A stretch of 64,000 nucleotides of DNA, taken from positions 1,240,001 through 1,304,000 of the forward strand of contig NZ_JACJFN010000001.1 of the NCBI RefSeq assembly GCF_014164785.1, written 5' to 3'. The position numbers and the translations under genes were made by a program. The stretch's first letter is position 1, and each line of letters starts with the position of its first letter. Positions 60,601 to 64,000 of this stretch are shown here, one piece after another. A model generated the notes under the pieces. That model was not told the origin of the DNA. It worked only from the letters and a program-made list of their open reading frames with translations, and ran no database searches. The stretch is from Aquipseudomonas guryensis (GTDB taxonomy: Bacteria > Pseudomonadota > Gammaproteobacteria > Pseudomonadales > Pseudomonadaceae).

Positions 60601-61437
60601 CAGGGTGGACGTAACGCCCTGCATTTCTTCGCCCCGGAAATGCAGGCGGTGATCGACCAGCGCCTGCAGTTGCAGAGCGAGCTGCGCCAGGCCATGGCGC
60701 GCGATCAGCTGTACCTGGTGTTCCAGCCGCAACTGGCGCTGGCCACGGGGCGGGTTGCCGGGGCCGAGGTGCTGCTGCGCTGGCAGCATCCCGAGCGCGG
60801 CGATATCCCGCCCGGCCAGTTCATTCCGCTGGCCGAGGAGACCGGGCTGATCCAGGAACTCGGCCACTGGGTGCTGGAACATGCCTGCGCCAGCCTGGCG
60901 CGCTGGCAGGACGACTGGCCGCAGCTGGTCCTGGCGGTCAACCTCAGTCCGCGCGAACTGCGCCAGAACGGCTGTGCCGAGCGCATCAGCAGCTGTCTGC
61001 AACTCCATGGTCTGCCGCCCAACGCCCTGGAACTGGAAATCACCGAAGGCGTACTGCTGCAGGATGTCGAGCAGTGCATCGAGGCCATGCATGCCCTCAA
61101 GCGCCTGGGGGTCCGCTTCGCCATCGATGATTTCGGCACCGGCTATTCGTCGCTGACCTACCTCAAGCGCTTGCCGCTGGACCGGCTGAAAATCGATCGC
61201 AGTTTCATCAACGATCTGGAAGGCGAGGCCAGCGGGCAGATGCTGGTCGACACGATTCTGCTGATCGCTCGCAACCTGGGCCTGGAGTGCGTAGCCGAGG
61301 GCGTCGAGACCGCCGTCCAGCTGGAGTGGCTACGCCAGCACGGTTGTTCGCTGGGCCAGGGCTATCACTTCAGCCGTCCGCTCGGCGAGGCGGAGTTCCT
61401 TGCCTGGTTGCAGCAGCACGGCGCAGGGGAGTGGTAG
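57661..61437 (+). CDS. MASE1-PAS(4)-GGDEF-EAL c-di-GMP enzyme
   Basis: 1258 residues. An N-terminal MASE1-type membrane sensor of 8-10 spans covers about 10-300. Four PAS units follow (about 320-440, 450-565, 575-695, 700-815), each ending in the PAC-type DIS/DVS/DIT motif. GGDEF at about 825-985 has RLGGDEF and an RxxD inhibitory site (RAED) five residues upstream, so an active, product-inhibited cyclase is likely. EAL at about 1005-1250 reads AEVLLRWQHPERG, with LEITEG, AIDDFGTGYSSLTYLK and AEGVETAVQ conserved; the A-to-V change in EAL is of uncertain effect. The stop codon lies within a REP element. Confidence 0.92.
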   Translation: MPVDSDRLPGWSWWLPLPLFHLGTWMSLSTQFVSGAALWYLPFALGLTLLLWWGPRILPALYLNALLSIPLWGLDWRWAPLYALSETLAVGVAWLFLRGREFDAALTTVASLVRFILLGVLVPAAVAALGVQSNLLLTGVLASEQWAQASLTLWLADSLIALGVTLPLLTGLTQRLRRRGWARGNPLAAHGAARAGLQTPPWWALLALLVGLPVLLCLLPLLLILPLIGAMMLVLAMLWGFSGAVWGAALTVLSVLALPLAGVLLSDLDWASPQRLEMHFSLLLLMIATLLVGRALSDLRRTLHSSAAMQQELALVNQALQSCPLGVSISDARQPGNPFIYCNPAMEKLSGYSRAEILGSSSRLLLAGNSDHGALQRARQALSRGLPHHEVLRNYRKNGEEFWNEVTIAPLLDARGKLSHFVALNQDVSERERLAKELARGREELLRQTHLLSQTEAIADIGGWVLEVADQRMFWTDGCFRLNEMEPAAGAPSMQVALSRYDAQSRLKMEQTLAQILRTGQAFDLEVLLNGARGTSRWVRLKGLPELDGTRVVRLYGAIQDISARKLAEQQLRERDEWLRLFFEAPLIGMAMITPQGQWLEVNFKLCQILDRSRQELCDVSWQMITHVQDVEREETLFDAIRRGERDDYELEKRFLRKDGSVIYSRLSLRAVREQGGRLEACLAIIEDITARHEAEARYRTLVEHAPEAIVLFSPKGGIIEANENAQRLFGLSHAELLGRHPIELSPPRQADGQDSALLAQRYLDMTIGGDTPVFEWLHRDSVGRVLPCEVRLVRMPGKPLLIRGSITDISERQRYQREIERLAYSDELTGLPNRRLLQDRLQHAMTREQREGSYGALLFIDLDHFKTVNDSLGHPTGDALLKAVTARLGDCLRAEDTLARLGGDEFVVLLEHLASSPELAAEHAAEVGEKLLLNLRGSYLINGHELAVSGSIGITLHPLPGQDAADALKQSDTAMYQAKQGGRNALHFFAPEMQAVIDQRLQLQSELRQAMARDQLYLVFQPQLALATGRVAGAEVLLRWQHPERGDIPPGQFIPLAEETGLIQELGHWVLEHACASLARWQDDWPQLVLAVNLSPRELRQNGCAERISSCLQLHGLPPNALELEITEGVLLQDVEQCIEAMHALKRLGVRFAIDDFGTGYSSLTYLKRLPLDRLKIDRSFINDLEGEASGQMLVDTILLIARNLGLECVAEGVETAVQLEWLRQHGCSLGQGYHFSRPLGEAEFLAWLQQHGAGEW

Positions 61438-61501
61438 CCCGGATGTAATCCGGGAGTGCCGCTGAAGCCTGAAGGCTTGCCCCGGATTGCATCCGGGCTA
61501 C
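61434..61501. repeat. REP-like inverted pair, family B, overlapping a stop codon
   Basis: GTAGCCCGGATGTAATCCGGG begins at 61434, so its TAG is the stop of the MASE1 gene; the facing copy CCCGGATTGCATCCGGGCTAC is at 61481-61501. Between them GCTGAAGCCTGAAGGCTTGC adds a small hairpin. The rest of 61502-61626 shows no gene. Confidence 0.85.
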
Positions 61502-61626
61502 ATGTTGTGTGCGTATGGGGCTCGGAGCCTGTGCGGATCTTTTCTGCATCGCCATAGCCGCATGCAGGACAGGCGCGATGCGCTTTTGCCACGGGAGAGG
61601 GTGCTTCTGGGGGCCGCGTACGTGGC

Positions 61627-62532
61627 TTAGCCCTTGCCCTTGGTACGGGTCAGATGCGGGCCGCCGTTCTTCTCGATGTACTGGATGATCATGCTGGCCA
61701 CGTCCTTGCCGGTGGTGGTCTCGATGCCTTCCAGACCGGGTGAGGAGTTCACTTCCATCACCAGCGGGCCGTGATTGGAGCGCAGGATATCCACCCCGGC
61801 CACCGACAGGCCCATGACCTTGGCCGCGCGGATGGCGGTCATGCGTTCTTCCGGAGTTATCTTGATCAGGCTGGCCACGCCGCCGCGGTGTAGGTTGGAG
61901 CGGAACTCGCCGGGCTTGGCCTGGCGCTTCATCGCCGCGATGACCTTGTCGCCGACCACGAAGCAGCGGATGTCGGCGCCGCCTGCTTCCTTGATGTATT
62001 CCTGGACCATGATGTTCTGCTTGAGGCCCATGAAGGCCTCGATCACCGACTCGGCGGCCTTCTCGGTTTCGCACAGCACCACGCCGATGCCCTGGGTGCC
62101 TTCCAGCACCTTGATCACCAGCGGCGCGCCGTTGACCATCTGGATCAGGTCGGGGATATCGTCCGGCGAGTGGGCGAAGCCGGTCACCGGCAGGCCGACG
62201 CCACGCCGCGAGAGCAGCTGCAGCGAGCGCAGCTTGTCGCGCGAGCGGCTGATGGCTACCGACTCGTTGAGCGGGAACACGCCCATCATTTCGAACTGGC
62301 GCAGCACGGCGCAGCCGTAGAAAGTCACCGAGGCGCCGATGCGCGGGATCACCGCATCGAAGTTTTCCAGCGGCCGGCCGCGGTAGTGAATCTGCGGCTT
62401 GTGGCTGGCGATGTTCATGTAGGCGCGCAGGGTGTCGATCACCACCACCTCATGGCCGCGCGCGGTACCGGCTTCCACCAGACGGCGAGTCGAATACAAG
62501 CGCGGGTTGCGCGACAGGATGGCAATCTTCAT
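61627..62532 (-). CDS. rimK: Ribosomal protein S6 glutamate ligase
   Basis: 301 residues, ATP-grasp enzyme that adds glutamates to the C-terminus of ribosomal protein S6. Blocks seen: [41 protein letters not shown] (in two parts), [31 protein letters not shown] (ATP-binding), [19 protein letters not shown] and [14 protein letters not shown] (metal site E-N). In Pseudomonas RimK activity responds to c-di-GMP, which fits the c-di-GMP gene next door. It overlaps rimB by four bases. Start at 62532, where the family begins. Confidence 0.94.
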   Translation of the reverse strand: MKIAILSRNPRLYSTRRLVEAGTARGHEVVVIDTLRAYMNIASHKPQIHYRGRPLENFDAVIPRIGASVTFYGCAVLRQFEMMGVFPLNESVAISRSRDKLRSLQLLSRRGVGLPVTGFAHSPDDIPDLIQMVNGAPLVIKVLEGTQGIGVVLCETEKAAESVIEAFMGLKQNIMVQEYIKEAGGADIRCFVVGDKVIAAMKRQAKPGEFRSNLHRGGVASLIKITPEERMTAIRAAKVMGLSVAGVDILRSNHGPLVMEVNSSPGLEGIETTTGKDVASMIIQYIEKNGGPHLTRTKGKG

Positions 62533-62996
62533 TGGGCACCGGAAGGCAGGGAAAGCTGAGGTTTGTCTTGCACGTAGGTCAGCGCCGGGTTGACCACCAG
62601 TTGGCCGTCGACCAGCGCCTTGGAGCCGAGCAGCACGCGGTAGCGCATGGTCTTGCGGCAGGCCAGGGTGAACTCCACTGGCCAGGCCCGATCGCCAAGG
62701 GCGAGCAGGGTGCGGATCACGTAGCGGGTCTGGATATGGCCATTGGAGCTCTTGATCGACTTCACTGTCACCAGCGGCGCCTCGCACGGATGGCGGCGCT
62801 GCACCTGGGTGCCGAAGTGGGCGGTGAAGCGCACCCAGGGTTCACCGTCACGGTCGAACGGCTGGATATCGCTGGCATGCAGGGTCGAGGTGCTGGCGCC
62901 GGTGTCGATCTTGCCGCGCAGGCCAACCATGCCCAGCTTGGGCAGGTTGATCCATTCACGCAGGCCGATCACGGCCAGTTGGTCGAACGTCTTCAA
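62529..62996 (-). CDS. rimB: RimB-type retropepsin-like protease
   Basis: 155 residues with the aspartic protease loop [13 protein letters not shown] (residues 29-41), the single-copy retropepsin pattern [25 protein letters not shown] is the second conserved block (LGR/S-x-x-L). It was once annotated as ATP-dependent zinc protease; in P. fluorescens RimB works with RimK to control S6 glutamation. It overlaps rimK by four bases. The third gene of the P. fluorescens operon, rimA, is not beside it here; hslR lies upstream on the other strand. Confidence 0.88.
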   Translation of the reverse strand: MKTFDQLAVIGLREWINLPKLGMVGLRGKIDTGASTSTLHASDIQPFDRDGEPWVRFTAHFGTQVQRRHPCEAPLVTVKSIKSSNGHIQTRYVIRTLLALGDRAWPVEFTLACRKTMRYRVLLGSKALVDGQLVVNPALTYVQDKPQLSLPSGAQ

Positions 62997-63096
62997 TGCA
63001 GGCTTTCCCCGAAAGTTCCGGGCATTCTAGTAGGCCCATGTGACAACTGCATCAGGCAAGATTCAGTCCCATAGCCGATCCTTTCACGAGAGCACG

Positions 63097-63492
63097 ATGA
63101 GCGACAAAGACGACGACAAGGTACGCCTGGACAAGTGGCTGTGGGCCGCACGGTTTTACAAGACCCGTGCCCTGGCCAAGGAGGCCATCGAAGGCGGCAA
63201 GGTGCATTGCCGCGGCGAGCGCTGCAAGCCCGGCAAGGAGCCGAAGATTGGTGACCAGTTCGTGATCCGCACCGGCTTCGAGGAGCGCACGGTGACGGTG
63301 CGCGCGCTGTCCGTGGTGCGCCGCGGTGCCCCCGAGGCGCAACTGTTATATGAAGAGACCGCCGACAGCGTCGATCGTCGCGAGGCCAACGCCGAACTGC
63401 GCAAGGCCGGCGCCCTGGGCCTGCAGACCGATGGCCGGCCGAGCAAGAAGCAGCGCCGCCAGCTCCAGAATTTTCGCGGCGGCCAGGAGTGA
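63097..63492 (+). CDS. hslR: Heat shock protein 15 (S4-domain ribosome-associated)
   Basis: 131 residues. The S4 RNA-binding domain is at about 8-70: VRLDKWLWAARFYKTRALAK, EAIEGGKVHCRGERCKPGKE. A basic C-terminal tail (RPSKKQRRQLQNF) follows. Hsp15 binds stalled 50S subunits carrying nascent chains and helps recycle them. It precedes hslO (Hsp33), as in many gammaproteobacteria. Start at 63097 based on the family N-terminus; GAGAGCACG is upstream. Confidence 0.94.
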   Translation: MSDKDDDKVRLDKWLWAARFYKTRALAKEAIEGGKVHCRGERCKPGKEPKIGDQFVIRTGFEERTVTVRALSVVRRGAPEAQLLYEETADSVDRREANAELRKAGALGLQTDGRPSKKQRRQLQNFRGGQE

Positions 63493-63576
63493 GGGGGTTC
63501 GCTAGACAACCGGCCCTTGGTCGCGCCGGGCTTTGCGCCTAAAATCGCCGCCCCAGTATTCAAGCAGCATTCGCCC

Positions 63577-64000
63577 ATGGCCGACTTTACCCAACGTTTT
63601 CTCTTCGACGACGCCGACGTGCGTGGCGAGCTGGTCAGCCTCGGCGCGAGCTACCAGCATGTGCTGGCCAAGCACCCCTACCCGCAACCGGTGGCCCAGC
63701 TGCTCGGCGAGATGCTCGCTGCCGCCGCGCTGCTGGTCGGTACCTTGAAGTTCGACGGCCTTCTGATCCTGCAGGTTCGCTCTTCCGGGCCAGTGCCGCT
63801 GCTGATGATCGAATGCTCCAGCGAGCGCGAAGTGCGCGGCATCGCCCGCTACCACGCCGAGCAGATCGGCGCCGATGCCGGCCTGCGCGAGCTGATGCCG
63901 GACGGCGTGCTGGCCTTGACCGTCGACCCGAAGCAGGGCCAGCGCTACCAGGGCATCGTCGACCTGGAAGGCGACACCCTGGCCGACTGCCTGTCCGCCT
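63577..64000 (+). CDS. hslO: Hsp33 redox-regulated chaperone, N-terminal part
   Basis: Partial; 141 codons are present before the right edge. [40 protein letters not shown] and [20 protein letters not shown] match the Hsp33 N-terminal domain. Hsp33 becomes an active holdase when its C-terminal zinc cysteines are oxidised; those residues lie outside the window. It follows hslR after 84 bases on the same strand. Confidence 0.93.
   Translation, partial: MADFTQRFLFDDADVRGELVSLGASYQHVLAKHPYPQPVAQLLGEMLAAAALLVGTLKFDGLLILQVRSSGPVPLLMIECSSEREVRGIARYHAEQIGADAGLRELMPDGVLALTVDPKQGQRYQGIVDLEGDTLADCLSA

Overview
The window reads as chromosomal DNA of a Pseudomonas (gammaproteobacterium). The evidence is high GC with strong GC3 bias, near-identity by eye of several proteins to Pseudomonas families (GbuA, LsfA/SsuEADCBF, OscA, DesA, RimB/RimK), OprD-type porin, and REP-like palindromes of Pseudomonas type. 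The species cannot be named from the sequence. No rRNA, tRNA, CRISPR array, insertion sequence with a transposase, or phage gene was seen. Both ends cut genes: a quinone reductase on the left and hslO on the right.

Layout. 1-3.6 kb: quinone reductase end, fatty acid desaturase diverging from an AraC regulator, and a LysR regulator. 3.8-12.7 kb: guanidino acid and GABA catabolism (gbuA, an NTF2-like protein, an NCS1 permease, a metallo-hydrolase, an aldehyde dehydrogenase, gabD, gabT); together these could take 4-guanidinobutyrate to GABA and then succinate. 12.9-21.9 kb: a DsbA-fold isomerase, an SDR with its divergent TetR regulator, a response regulator-HDOD protein, a 7TM GGDEF-EAL protein, a Crp-type regulator, a DUF962 membrane protein and a secreted protein of unknown function.

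22-45.5 kb is a sulfur-scavenging region: cysA-cysW-cysT-sbp-oscA for sulfate; a SfnR-like sigma54 activator that lacks a DNA-binding domain; a DszC/SfnB-like flavin monooxygenase; two further sulfonate-type binding proteins, an OprD porin, and an ABC permease and ATPase; a second sulfate-binding protein; then lsfA-ssuE-ssuA-ssuD-ssuC-ssuB-ssuF. Several of the promoter gaps carry AT-rich ATTCTTT/AAAGAAT dyads that could be CysB-type operators. The ssu genes are separated by three different families of intergenic repeats.

45.5-49.2 kb: a GGDEF-EAL protein and a divergent delta-9 desaturase. 49.2-57.6 kb is the most unusual part. It holds a secreted beta-barrel-like protein, a duplicated-domain secreted protein, an ECF sigma factor, its membrane anti-sigma factor, a secreted S8 (subtilisin-like) protease, and a secreted protein with a PPKPxLQ repeat tail. 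The first and the last transcription units begin with the same promoter-like pair, GAACC-N17-CGACAG, which suggests one self-controlled envelope regulon. The periplasmic part of the anti-sigma factor has a pattern resembling a subtilisin propeptide.

57.7-64 kb: a 1258-residue MASE1-PAS-GGDEF-EAL protein, then rimB-rimK (ribosomal S6 modification), hslR and hslO. Counting the small PAS-GGDEF protein at 26.4 kb, the window has four c-di-GMP enzymes.
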